Positions 56,348 to 64,000 of a stretch of 64,000 bases of DNA are shown here, in pieces (positions within the stretch are counted from its first letter, which is position 1; the number at the start of each line of letters is the position of its first letter). The DNA lies in assembly GCF_004151235.1 (NCBI RefSeq), contig NZ_JUIV01000010.1, positions 108,825-172,824 of the forward strand, read 5' to 3'. The DNA comes from Flavobacterium anhuiense (GTDB lineage: Bacteria; Bacteroidota; Bacteroidia; Flavobacteriales; Flavobacteriaceae). The notes beneath the pieces are model-generated. The model was not told the origin of the DNA. It saw nothing but the letters and a program-made list of their open reading frames with translations, and made no database searches. A program made the translations under genes and the position numbers.

Positions 56348-56487
56348 TTTAACACATAGAAACATAGATTTTGTTTTTCTTTAGAAGATTATATAAAGAA
56401 ACTAGTTTCTAACACATAGCCTGTGTGTTTTATTAAAAGTGAAACGCCTTTTATTCACTACTAAAATCTATGTTTCTATGTGTTTAA
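56348..56487 (+). repeat. Dispersed ~140-bp element, copy C
   Basis: Ends TTTAACACATAGAAACATAG (56348-56367) and the inverse at 56468-56487. Internal GAAACTAGTTTCTAACACAT (56398-56417) and GTGAAACGCCTTTT (56439-56452) match copies A and B. It lies in the gap between two minus-strand dehydrogenase genes. Confidence 0.87.
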
Positions 56488-56494
56488 TTTAAAA

Positions 56495-57217
56495 TTAAGA
56501 ATGCATTGCATTAAAATGATTTCTCAATTCTTCTGCGCTTGCGTTTAATCTCGTTTCGCTGGTGCCGAAAGTAAGTTCTTGTCTGCCTTCTTTCAATTGT
56601 TCGAAAATAGATTCGATAAAACTGCTTACACTTGGATGTGCGTCGTGAAGTCCGATTCCGCCCAAATCTGTGTTTAATGCGGGTGGAATAATTTCTACCA
56701 CTTCAATATTTTTTTCTCTTAATAAATGACGAAGCGAAAGTGTAAATGATCTGAAAAATGCTTTTGTAGCCGAATAAACCGGGACTTTTGCAAAAGGAGA
56801 AAATGCCAGTCCAGAAGTTACATTCATCACTGTTTTTAGCGAGGACAACTGAATAAATAGCGAAGTTAAATGCAAAGGAGCTTCGATGTTTGTGGCAAGC
56901 TCATTTTTCATGTTATTGTAAAAGTCAGCATCTGTTATGTTCATCCAGTTTTGAATTCCAGCATTATTGACTAAAACATTTAAATCAGGATGATTTGCTG
57001 CAATCCATTGATAAAGCGCAATGCGTTCCTCTTCTATAGACAAATCGCATACTTTAGTAATAATCGATGGAAACTTAGCTTTTACTTCTTCTAGAAGAGA
57101 AGCTCTTCTTCCGCAGATAATTACGGTATTGTTTTCCTGAATAAATCGTTCGGCAAGTCCAAGTCCGATACCGCTTGCACCGCCAGTTATTAAAATTTTG
57201 TTGTCTGATAAATTCAT
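56495..57217 (-). CDS. Short-chain dehydrogenase (DltE-like)
   Basis: SDR of 240 residues: TGGASGIGLGLAERF at residues 11-25, NNAGIQNW, active-site NVTSGLAFSP and YSATKAFFRSFTLSLR (YxxxK), then VVEIIPPALNTDLGG. The end contains RLNASAEELRNHFNAMH. It resembles the DltE/YciK-like branch of SDRs that act on unknown alcohols or ketones. It is encoded 298 bp downstream of an AraC regulator on the same strand; between them lies a repeat-rich gap. Regulation by that AraC protein is plausible but not shown. Confidence 0.92.
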   Translation of the reverse strand: MNLSDNKILITGGASGIGLGLAERFIQENNTVIICGRRASLLEEVKAKFPSIITKVCDLSIEEERIALYQWIAANHPDLNVLVNNAGIQNWMNITDADFYNNMKNELATNIEAPLHLTSLFIQLSSLKTVMNVTSGLAFSPFAKVPVYSATKAFFRSFTLSLRHLLREKNIEVVEIIPPALNTDLGGIGLHDAHPSVSSFIESIFEQLKEGRQELTFGTSETRLNASAEELRNHFNAMHS

Positions 57218-57363
57218 CTTTTCGTTCTTTTAATTTGATAAGACAAAGGTAGGAGCGAAGTAGACTTGGGGAGTTGTAAATATCAAACCGATGTTTGCGA
57301 AATTCAAATCAGGATAGTGAAATTCCAATTTTTAAAATTCCAAATTCCAAAATCTCAGTTTAT

Positions 57364-57450
57364 GTCTTCCTGAGCGGAGTCGAAGGACACGCTCCGTAAA
57401 ACATACTGTATGGATTTAGCATGCGATCCTTCGACTCCGCTCAGGAGGAC
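57364..57450. repeat. CCTGAGCGGAGTCGAAGGA inverted repeat
   Basis: 19-bp perfect arms (57369-57387 and 57427-57445) with GTC/GAC flanks and a 39-nt loop. A run of AATCTAA units (57478-57510) follows. Together they fill the gap 57218-57515. Confidence 0.8.
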
Positions 57451-57515
57451 AAGCTTTGAGATAACTATTGGCAACAATCTAAAATCTAAAATCTAAAATC
57501 TACAATCTAAAATAT

Positions 57516-58463
57516 TTAACTCCTAAAAGCAATTGGTGTATAGGAAGTTTGTTTTTTAAAGAAATTAGAAAAATGCGCTAATTCTTCGAAACCAAGCGAA
57601 TAGGCGATTTCAGAAATATTCCAATCGGTTTGTTTTAAAAGGATTTTGGCTTCGTTTGTTAATCGGTTACTGATTAATTCTGTTGTGGTTTTTCCGGTAT
57701 TTTCCTTTAAAACTTTATTTAAATGATTGACATGGACTGATAATCTTGCGGCAAAATCTTTTGCTGTTCTTAATTCTAATCTTTGATTTGGCGATTCTAT
57801 TGGGAATTGTCTTTCTAACAATTCAGCAAATAAAGAAGAAACTCTCGCTGCCGAATTGTGTTTAGAATACAAAGCTGTTATAGGCTGTAATTTTTGTCCA
57901 AAGTGAATTAGCTCAGCGACATAATTTCGAATTAAATCATACTTATAAATATAATCGGAGTTGATTTCTTTTTGTATTTTATTGAAAATCAAAGAGACTT
58001 CTTCTACTTCTTCGTCCGAAAGCTGAAAAATTGGATAACCGTCTGAAGCAAAAATTGGAAGTTCATCCAGATCGATTCCGCTTTTGCTTTTCGATAAAAA
58101 TTCACTGGTAAAAACACAAAACTGTCCCCCTTGATTGGTGTCTTGTGGCAGATAATTGTATGGGATTTTTGGTGTTGCAAATAACAATCCCTGTTTTTCG
58201 ATTTCGATTACTTTATCGGCATATTCCGCTTTGTTGTGGCCTCTTATTAAACTTATTTTGTAATACGCTCTTCTGTCATAAGGCATTCCAGGTTTTCCTT
58301 TCATACGCTCTAGAAGTTCTTTGATATCAAAAACATTAAAATGTCCGATTTCTTTTTGAATGTCGTTTGGCAATAATGAAGTTGGGTCAACAGTTGAGCC
58401 TTCGGTAATCTCTTTGTAAAATGAATCTAGGGATTTCATATCGTGATGAATTGCGAAATTCAA
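57516..58463 (-). CDS. AraC family transcriptional regulator
   Basis: Regulator of 315 residues with an N-terminal sensing domain and C-terminal AraC domain: LRTAKDFAARLSVHVNHLNKVLKENTGKTTTELISNRLTNEAKILLKQTDWNISEIAYSLGFEELAHFSNFFKKQTSYTPIAFRS covers both HTH motifs (segments given as landmarks). It is of the same type as regulators next to SDR or efflux genes in many Flavobacteria. A start four or five codons later (MKSLDSF, 58439) is also possible. No gene for a direct partner is upstream. Confidence 0.92.
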   Translation of the reverse strand: MNFAIHHDMKSLDSFYKEITEGSTVDPTSLLPNDIQKEIGHFNVFDIKELLERMKGKPGMPYDRRAYYKISLIRGHNKAEYADKVIEIEKQGLLFATPKIPYNYLPQDTNQGGQFCVFTSEFLSKSKSGIDLDELPIFASDGYPIFQLSDEEVEEVSLIFNKIQKEINSDYIYKYDLIRNYVAELIHFGQKLQPITALYSKHNSAARVSSLFAELLERQFPIESPNQRLELRTAKDFAARLSVHVNHLNKVLKENTGKTTTELISNRLTNEAKILLKQTDWNISEIAYSLGFEELAHFSNFFKKQTSYTPIAFRS

Positions 58464-58489
58464 ATATACGAAAAAATGTTTTTTGCCAC

Positions 58490-58625
58490 GAAGGCGCTAA
58501 GGCACGAAGTTTTTTATATTGTTGTGCAATTTTATTTGTATTTCGTTTCAAACTTTTACTAAGTTTTTTCGCATTTTAAGAAATTACTTAAAAAATCTTT
58601 GCGCCTTAGCGTCTTTGTAGTTAAA
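58490..58625. repeat. Degenerate inverted repeat of the GCGCTAAGGC type
   Basis: GCCACGAAGGCGCTAAGGCA near 58484-58503 faces CTTTGCGCCTTAGCGTCTTT near 58598-58617. It belongs with the cgcaaag-type repeats at 5840 and 29359. Between AraC and RNA-ligase-like genes. Confidence 0.65.
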
Positions 58626-58630
58626 AAAAA

Positions 58631-59191
58631 TTAAAACAGACTTCCCTGTACAAATTCAGGTTCAGGATTGCTTCCGAAAGGAAAAGCATCAATTACAAAA
58701 AACTGTTTTACTTTGGGATCGAATTCCCTTAAAACAATTTCATTGCATTCAAATTCAAGATCAATTGCGGTAAAAAGCTCAGAAGCTATTTTAAGGTTTT
58801 CGGGTGTTAATCTTCTTCCGATTGACAAGTGCGGATTATCACTTTTTTTGAGTTTTAAAAACTTAAAGGCTTCATGAATCTTTTTCATGATAGGCACTAG
58901 ATTATTTTTTGAATCTTCGGTTACACCTATAAAAAAAGCGCCGCTATTTTGGAAAGCATCAAAATGATTTAATGATACGGGGAAAGGGAAAAAAGTATCT
59001 GAAATTTTAGAAAGCTTTTGTTTAATTGAATCGAACTCAGATTCGTCGATTGTAAATTCACAAATCGTGATATGTGCTTCAGAATTGCAGCTGTTGTACC
59101 AATCGATTTTACTTCTTAAAAAATCTTTCAGCTTTTTAACGGGTTCAACTAAATCTTTTGAATAAAATACAACCGAATATGTTTTTTCCAT
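58631..59191 (-). CDS. 2'-5' RNA ligase/phosphodiesterase-like (2H) protein
   Basis: Protein of 186 residues of the 2H phosphoesterase superfamily. Its two signature motifs are H40-I-T in SEAHITICEF and H121-L-S in NPHLSIGRRLT, about 80 residues apart as expected. Members hydrolyse cyclic phosphates in RNA or nucleotides; physiological substrates are usually unknown. Single minus-strand gene, 26 bp downstream of the porin-like gene and possibly in its transcript. Confidence 0.9.
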   Translation of the reverse strand: MEKTYSVVFYSKDLVEPVKKLKDFLRSKIDWYNSCNSEAHITICEFTIDESEFDSIKQKLSKISDTFFPFPVSLNHFDAFQNSGAFFIGVTEDSKNNLVPIMKKIHEAFKFLKLKKSDNPHLSIGRRLTPENLKIASELFTAIDLEFECNEIVLREFDPKVKQFFVIDAFPFGSNPEPEFVQGSLF

Positions 59192-59216
59192 TTTTAGGAT
59201 TTTGAATTACACAAAT

Positions 59217-60584
59217 TTAAAATTTAAATTGTGCTGTCAATGCGGTGTAAAAATAATCTTTTCCAGACCCCACTTCTTTTAAAAAACTGCCCGCATTAAA
59301 CCAACCCGTTTCTAGTGTAAATCCTAAATGATTATTCATGTCGTAGTTTACATTCGAAATTAATTGCGAACCAATAAAACGTTCCGTTGTGTCTTTTCCA
59401 GAATATAAAAGCTGCATGTTAGGGGCGTATATACCGTCACTCAAGGTTTGTCTCCAGAAAATATCGTAATCAATTCCAAGTGTCCATTTTTCCGATAAAC
59501 TAAAATTAATTGAAGGATGAACATCTATTAAATTAGAAGGGCCAATTAAGGCAACTAATCCAAAATAAGCGCCTCTTGGATATAACGGATTAAAAGTTTG
59601 TAAGTGAGTATCTCCCGAGCTTTTATCGCCAGAAATGATTTCTGTTTTCAATCCGATTTCAGGCGTATATTTTATGTTTTCGAAAGTATAACAGGCAAAA
59701 GATGAAAGTGTCCAGCCTGAGATTGTCTTTTGATTGATGTTTCCAAATTGGTAAACGCCTTCAAAATCGTATTTCCAAGTTCCTTTATTTTTCCAGATTC
59801 GGGTTCCAACAGATTGTCTGTTTTCTTCCCCAATGGCATCATCAAAAACAGATCGGCTTTTCCATAAGCCTAAATAATACAGATCGATTTTTTGAATGAA
59901 TGGCACTTTGTGAATTACAGTATAACTTCCCCAAAATTTTGCGTTTTCATTAAAACTATCATTAAAAGTTCCTTGTTTATTGGCAATAGGATGTGTGAAA
60001 AATGCATCTGACTGCCAGTTATTTTTTTTATAAAATAGTTTTACTGCATCAAATGCAAGTCGACTGTTTGGACCTTCACGCACTGCAATTAAACGCTGTG
60101 AACCGTACATCATTTCTTGTCTTCCAGAACGCAATGTCAATTGCTCATTTTCTTCTTTAATAAAATCAATATCGAGAAATGCCTGATGAATGTCTAGCTG
60201 ATTTTCGTCAACTGGACTGGGATCTGTTTTGCCATTTGCTAAACTGCTTTGCAATTCAAAAAAGGTTCTGAAAGCTCCCAATTGAACATTTGCATGAAAC
60301 AGATATCTGGAAAGTAAGTACCCATCGTCATCAGCTTCGTCTCCCCATTTATTATTTACTGTATATGTATATTGCAACCTTACTTCACCGCCAACTGAGG
60401 CATAATATCTATCGTTTTTTCCTAACGGAATATATTTGATTCTCTCGTATAAAGTTTTGGTCGAATCTGCTTTTAGATAAGTGAAATCATCCTCATATCG
60501 CAGCCTTTGGAAAACTGGTTTTTGTTGTGCATTTGCAGAAAAAATGATTCCCAAAAGCAACAATAAGAAGAATGTGTTTTTCAT
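59217..60584 (-). CDS. Alginate-export-family outer-membrane porin
   Basis: Outer-membrane protein of 455 residues: signal peptide (MKNTFFLLLLLGIIFSANAQ), then a beta-barrel with regular strands and the Alginate_exp-family start (LRYEDDFTYLKADSTKTLYERIKYIPLG, YYASVGGEVRLQYTY, FRTFFELQSSLANGK) and end in an aromatic strand (YFYTALTAQFKF). Family members are mostly general or substrate-specific porins, not only alginate exporters. The gene follows the amidohydrolase gene by 5 bp, so it is likely the entry port for that pathway. Confidence 0.88.
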   Translation of the reverse strand: MKNTFFLLLLLGIIFSANAQQKPVFQRLRYEDDFTYLKADSTKTLYERIKYIPLGKNDRYYASVGGEVRLQYTYTVNNKWGDEADDDGYLLSRYLFHANVQLGAFRTFFELQSSLANGKTDPSPVDENQLDIHQAFLDIDFIKEENEQLTLRSGRQEMMYGSQRLIAVREGPNSRLAFDAVKLFYKKNNWQSDAFFTHPIANKQGTFNDSFNENAKFWGSYTVIHKVPFIQKIDLYYLGLWKSRSVFDDAIGEENRQSVGTRIWKNKGTWKYDFEGVYQFGNINQKTISGWTLSSFACYTFENIKYTPEIGLKTEIISGDKSSGDTHLQTFNPLYPRGAYFGLVALIGPSNLIDVHPSINFSLSEKWTLGIDYDIFWRQTLSDGIYAPNMQLLYSGKDTTERFIGSQLISNVNYDMNNHLGFTLETGWFNAGSFLKEVGSGKDYFYTALTAQFKF

Positions 60585-60589
60585 TTGAA

Positions 60590-62377
60590 TTAGTTTTTTT
60601 GATAACCTCCAAAGTAATTTACCGGACTCCAGTCTGGAATTGCTTTGGGTTTTTCGTTGGCAAAGGTTCTAAAGTCATTATCAGCGTAAACTACTTTTCC
60701 GTTTACTACTGTAAGTTTTGATTCGATATTTAAGATTTTTTCTTCAGAAGTCGAGAAGTAATCGTCAGAAAGAATAGCGAAATCGGCCAATTTTCCAGAT
60801 GCCAGCATTCCTCGATCTTTTTCAATATTGATTAATTGGGCGCTTCCGTACGTGAATAGTTTTAAAGCAGTGTTTCTGTCAACAATATTTTCATCATTCA
60901 TATATTTTAAGCCGCCCAAAGTTTTTCCTGTTGTGAGCCAATATAAACCAACCCAAGGATTGTAGCTTGCTACGCGTGTTCCGTCAGTTCCCATTCCGAC
61001 TTTAATTCCTAGCTCGAACATTTTCTTTAATGGAACTGTGTTTGAAGCAGCTGTTTTTCCATATCTTTTAATGAAACTTTCTCCTTGATACGCCATCCTA
61101 TGCTGGATTGCGATTCCGCCATTTAAAGCTTTAATTCGTTTTAAATTTTCTGTAGATACCGTTTCAGCATGATCAAAGAACCATAAAAGTCCGTTTAAAG
61201 GTGTTTCTTTGTTGATGTCTTCTATTACGTTTAAAAATCTAGTGATGCTTTCATTGTAAGTAGCGTGAATTCTGAACGGCCATCTATTTTTCACTAATAA
61301 AGATAATACTTCTTTTAATTGTCCTTCCATCGCTGGACTTAGTTCTGGTCTTGGTTTGTCGAAGTTTTCAAAATCTCCTGCGCTCATTACCAAATTTTCT
61401 CCAGCACCCTGAACGTGATATTCTACTTTATCCGAATGATGATCGTCATCACAGCCTTCGCCAATTTCAACGGTTTGCATCCATTTGGTGTAATCGTTTA
61501 ATTCTGTACCTGCTTTTTGCGCAAACAAATAATAAGGCATTCTAACAGTTAAATCGCTGTCTTTGCATAAACCATTGGTTACACCATAATCATCAGGAAA
61601 ATTTTGAAATCCGCCTCCAGCATCCATAATTGCAGTTACGCCAAGACGATTCATTTCGGTCATAAATTGTTTAGTCGAATTGAATTTTTCTTCTTGCGTC
61701 AATTCGGGAAGTTTGGCAAGAGTCGAATATAGAATGAAAGCATTTGGTTCTGCCACCAATAATCCTGTTGGATTTCCGTTTGGATCTTTTTCAATCAATC
61801 CTGCATTCGGATTTGGCGTGTTGGAATCAATTTTCAAAGCTTCTAAACCTGCTTTGTTCAAATAAGCATGTCCATATAAATGAAGAATAAATGTTGGAAC
61901 CTCGCCCGTTGCATCATTGATTTCTGCTAAAGTTGGAAGTCTTTTTTCTTCAAATTGATAAGCATTCCACCCGCCGACAACACGCACCCATTGCCCTTTT
62001 GGCGTTCTTTGTGCCTGTTCTTTCAACATAGCTAAAGCTCTTTTTAGAGAGCGAACACCATCCCAACGCAATTCTGTATTGTAGAACCTTCCGCCTCGGA
62101 TAATATGCATATGAGAATCGAATATGCCAGGAATAATCGTTCTTCCTTTGGCATCGATTATTGTTGTTTTTTTGTCTTTTAATTTTAAGATTTCTCTGCT
62201 TTTGCCCGTTTTTAGGATTTTTCCATCTGCCACGGCCATGGCTTCAACAACTGTATTTTTATTGTCCAGAGTATGAATTATGGCATTATGAACAATGAGA
62301 GTAGCTTTTTTATTTTGCCCAAAAACAGGGAGGGAAATGATTAAAAGAAAAGCTATTAGTTTGAAAGAGAGTTTCAT
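60590..62377 (-). CDS. Exported amidohydrolase (YtcJ-like, Amidohydro_3)
   Basis: Metal-dependent hydrolase of 595 residues with a signal peptide (MKLSFKLIAFLLIISLPVFG). Metal-binding HxH is in GIFDSHMHIIRGG; the further His residues are in RIHATYNES and FFDHAETV and the Asp in GMGTDGTRV; the end SGKLADFAILSDDYFS and VVNGKVVY closes the composite beta-sandwich. The size fits the YtcJ-like Amidohydro_3 group acting on amides or cyclic compounds. Exported, hence periplasmic. 5 bp upstream of the porin gene, 173 bp after the isochorismatase gene; the three probably work on one imported compound. Confidence 0.92.
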   Translation of the reverse strand: MKLSFKLIAFLLIISLPVFGQNKKATLIVHNAIIHTLDNKNTVVEAMAVADGKILKTGKSREILKLKDKKTTIIDAKGRTIIPGIFDSHMHIIRGGRFYNTELRWDGVRSLKRALAMLKEQAQRTPKGQWVRVVGGWNAYQFEEKRLPTLAEINDATGEVPTFILHLYGHAYLNKAGLEALKIDSNTPNPNAGLIEKDPNGNPTGLLVAEPNAFILYSTLAKLPELTQEEKFNSTKQFMTEMNRLGVTAIMDAGGGFQNFPDDYGVTNGLCKDSDLTVRMPYYLFAQKAGTELNDYTKWMQTVEIGEGCDDDHHSDKVEYHVQGAGENLVMSAGDFENFDKPRPELSPAMEGQLKEVLSLLVKNRWPFRIHATYNESITRFLNVIEDINKETPLNGLLWFFDHAETVSTENLKRIKALNGGIAIQHRMAYQGESFIKRYGKTAASNTVPLKKMFELGIKVGMGTDGTRVASYNPWVGLYWLTTGKTLGGLKYMNDENIVDRNTALKLFTYGSAQLINIEKDRGMLASGKLADFAILSDDYFSTSEEKILNIESKLTVVNGKVVYADNDFRTFANEKPKAIPDWSPVNYFGGYQKN

Positions 62378-62410
62378 GATTGTGGTATTTTTGGTTTGGT
62401 AGATTTAATT

Positions 62411-62535
62411 AAAAATTGAGAATTAAAAATTAAAGGTTAAGTAAAATATCTTTAAAAAAGAGATTCAAACTTTTAGTTTTTCACGCAGGTTTAGCGGATC
62501 TATAAGATTTTTTTAATTTTTAATTCTCAATTTTT
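62411..62535. repeat. 24-bp perfect inverted repeat, AT-rich
   Basis: 62411-62434 (AAAAATTGAGAATTAAAAAT...) is exactly inverted at 62512-62535, loop 77 nt. It lies in the gap between the isochorismatase and amidohydrolase genes and could form a long hairpin or a terminator between them. Confidence 0.7.
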
Positions 62536-62550
62536 TAATTCCTAAAATTA

Positions 62551-63240
62551 TTAGTGTTTCAACATTTCGTGCGCATATTGAACACCTACACCATAAGCTC
62601 CGCCGTATTTTTTAACTAAATCGGTTACAGGTACATAAGTTTCCTGACGAGCCCAGTCACGCTGTAATTCTAATAAATATTGCAATGAGGTTATAGGATG
62701 TGCACCAGCCTGAACCATACGAGTTACAGCCATTTCATGAGCTTCTTTAGAAACGTCACCACTTGCATCTGTAATTACATAAACATCATATCCTTCGTTG
62801 ATAGCTGATAAAACTGGTCCAACAATACAAACACTTGTCCATAAACCGCCAAATACGATTTTCTTTTTACCAGTTGCAATGATTGCTTTGCGTGCAGGAG
62901 CGTCTTCCCAAGTATTCATTGTGGTACGGTCAATATAGTTTGAAGTTTTTTGTGGGTAGAATTCTTCAATTTCTCTAAAAACAGGTCCGCTAAAAGATTT
63001 TTCGGCAACAGTTGTAACGATAGTCGGTACTTTGAATATTTTTGAAGCCCCAGCTACTAGAGCCGTGTTGTTGCGCAATTGGTCGATTGGAATGTTGCTT
63101 ACTGCAAATGCCATCTGGCTTTCGTAATCTATTAAAACTAGACTGTGATTTGTAGGGTCTAAAAGTGACGGACTTGGTTTTTGAGCGAATCCAATAAAAG
63201 TTACTAAAGATAAAACTGCTGTAAGGATTAATTTTTTCAT
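62551..63240 (-). CDS. Exported isochorismatase-family hydrolase (YcaC-like)
   Basis: Cysteine hydrolase of 229 residues. Unusually for this family it has a signal peptide (MKKLILTAVLSLVTFIGFAQ), so it works in the periplasm. The catalytic Asp is D38 (SLVLIDYESQMAF) and the nucleophile is C138 (VFGGLWTSVCIVGP), with a Lys in between expected at the AEKSFSGP region. YcaC-like members hydrolyse unknown amides or imides. It is first in the row before the exported amidohydrolase and porin genes, suggesting breakdown of an amide-containing compound. Confidence 0.9.
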   Translation of the reverse strand: MKKLILTAVLSLVTFIGFAQKPSPSLLDPTNHSLVLIDYESQMAFAVSNIPIDQLRNNTALVAGASKIFKVPTIVTTVAEKSFSGPVFREIEEFYPQKTSNYIDRTTMNTWEDAPARKAIIATGKKKIVFGGLWTSVCIVGPVLSAINEGYDVYVITDASGDVSKEAHEMAVTRMVQAGAHPITSLQYLLELQRDWARQETYVPVTDLVKKYGGAYGVGVQYAHEMLKH

Positions 63241-63462
63241 GATAATTTGATTTTGTTGTTAAATAAAGGTTTTAAATATTTTGTATTTGATTTTCAGTGT
63301 CTTGCATTCAAAATAAATGCCTTGTTTGTAATGTATTGATTTTAAAAGGTTTTTCAGAAAAGGCAATAGTGATCCTAGCGATATATCGTTATTAAAAATT
63401 GGATATTCGTTAAATGATTCGTTAAGCTTTTAATGAATTTTGAAAAGAGAAAAATGCGGTAC

Positions 63463-63777
63463 CTAAATTTTTCCTTTTAGATGTAATCGGTGAAGGATTT
63501 CGGACTTTAATAATCCGCTTCCTCCGCCAAAATGTTCAATTACTTCTACGTCTGGCTGTTGTTGTAAGCAAAATAAAGTAAATTCTTTTTCGACATGGTC
63601 TTCGATTCCGGAGCTCAATAGCACAACGTCGATTTTGTGATTCTGAAAATAGTCCTGAGCTTCTGTTTCGTTGCTAAATGCGACTGCATTCCAGTCTTCA
63701 TAAGCATTTACAAGGCGAAGTAAAATGGCCAGAATCGCTTCGTTTTTTCCGAGTAATAAGAATTCAAGTGTTTTCAT
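63463..63777 (-). CDS. Short receiver-like protein of unknown function
   Basis: Protein of 104 residues: MKTLEFLLLGKNEAILAILL at the start and a middle VDVVLLSSGIEDHVEKEF that resembles strand three of a receiver domain, but the phospho-acceptor Asp is replaced by Ser (LLSSGI). It ends HLHLKGKI after a Gly-rich stretch EHFGGGSGLLKSE. It may be a pseudo-receiver or Rossmann-like binding protein. No partner kinase is adjacent. Single gene. Confidence 0.65.
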   Translation of the reverse strand: MKTLEFLLLGKNEAILAILLRLVNAYEDWNAVAFSNETEAQDYFQNHKIDVVLLSSGIEDHVEKEFTLFCLQQQPDVEVIEHFGGGSGLLKSEILHRLHLKGKI

Positions 63778-63787
63778 TTTCTTTTTA

Positions 63788-63820
63788 GTTTCTGAGGTTC
63801 TGAGGTGCTAAGATTCTAAG
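63788..63820. repeat. Octamer-array repeat
   Basis: Units GTTTCTGAG, GTTCTGAG, GTGCTAAG, ATTCTAAG followed by a T-run, directly upstream of the gene starting at 63777. A second array begins at 63928 (AAGTTTCCAAGATGCTAAG...) and runs to 63962. No gene is visible in 63778-64000. Confidence 0.7.
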
Positions 63821-64000
63821 TTTTTTTATTTTAGAATTTCAGTTTCACAGACCTTGTGATTTTACTTTACAAATTTATTGCTTTCATTATTGCTTCAACT
63901 TAATCTAGAACAAGAAAAGATTTTTTTAAGTTTCCAAGATGCTAAGATGTTCAGATACTAAGTTTTCTTCTTGTTTTTGATTTCAGTTTTTGACAGAACT

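Overview
The window is about 64 kb of AT-rich DNA from a Bacteroidota genome, most likely a Flavobacterium. The evidence is a SusC/SusD pair, the Bacteroidota promoter pattern (TTTG, about 19 nt, then TAnnTTTG) upstream of several genes, lipoprotein-rich envelope genes, LytS/LytTR signalling, and several dispersed intergenic repeat families. No rRNA, tRNA, CRISPR array, integrase or insertion sequence was seen.

Region by region. 1-5.7 kb: the end of a polysaccharide utilisation locus (SusC C-terminus, SusD, GH99/71-like lipoprotein, SusB-like GH97). 5.9-14.1 kb: an outer-membrane barrel protein, a MarR-MATE efflux pair with matching operator-like sites, two membrane proteins of unknown role, a DNA-deoxyinosine glycosylase, an AraC regulator and a MarR-GNAT fusion. 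14.1-21.2 kb (minus strand): MlaE-MlaF-MlaD phospholipid transport genes followed by an AsmA-like protein, a small iron-permease-family protein and an FAD oxidoreductase. 21.5-26.8 kb: a beta-ketoacyl-ACP synthase with its TetR regulator, then a GT4 glycosyltransferase overlapping a GH130 phosphorylase. 27-31 kb: small stress-type genes (DUF1328, DinB, DoxX, GNAT, Crp/Fnr). 31.2-33.7 kb: a large secreted repeat protein. 33.9-40.9 kb: a TetR-controlled RND efflux operon (TetR, adaptor, AcrB-like pump, a 36-residue membrane peptide, outer membrane factor) with five 29-bp operator-like repeats. 41.3-46.7 kb: an accessory stretch with a RelE/ParE toxin-antitoxin pair, cupin, DJ-1/PfpI protein, a dense cluster of palindromic repeats, a candidate structured RNA leading into a 77-residue orphan protein, and a membrane-anchored PIN nuclease-like protein. 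47-54.7 kb: a second RND efflux operon divergent from a LytS/LytTR two-component system. 54.8-63.8 kb: a PepSY-like protein, two short-chain dehydrogenases, an AraC regulator, a 2'-5' RNA ligase-like protein, and a porin/amidohydrolase/isochorismatase group of exported proteins.

The observations I rate highest are: (1) the structured RNA at about 44250-44390, where one internal segment can pair with either of two flanking direct repeats, one of them ending 3 nt before the start codon of the orphan gene; (2) a 36-residue transmembrane peptide encoded 3 nt after the acrB-like gene, in a position suggesting an AcrZ-like accessory subunit; (3) three copies of a roughly 140-bp element with terminal inverted repeats and conserved internal blocks; (4) a canonical EF-hand loop inside the cytoplasmic loop of the second RND pump; and (5) arrays of a degenerate 8-nt unit that form hairpins between genes. 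All functional statements are inferred from sequence only; no database search was run.
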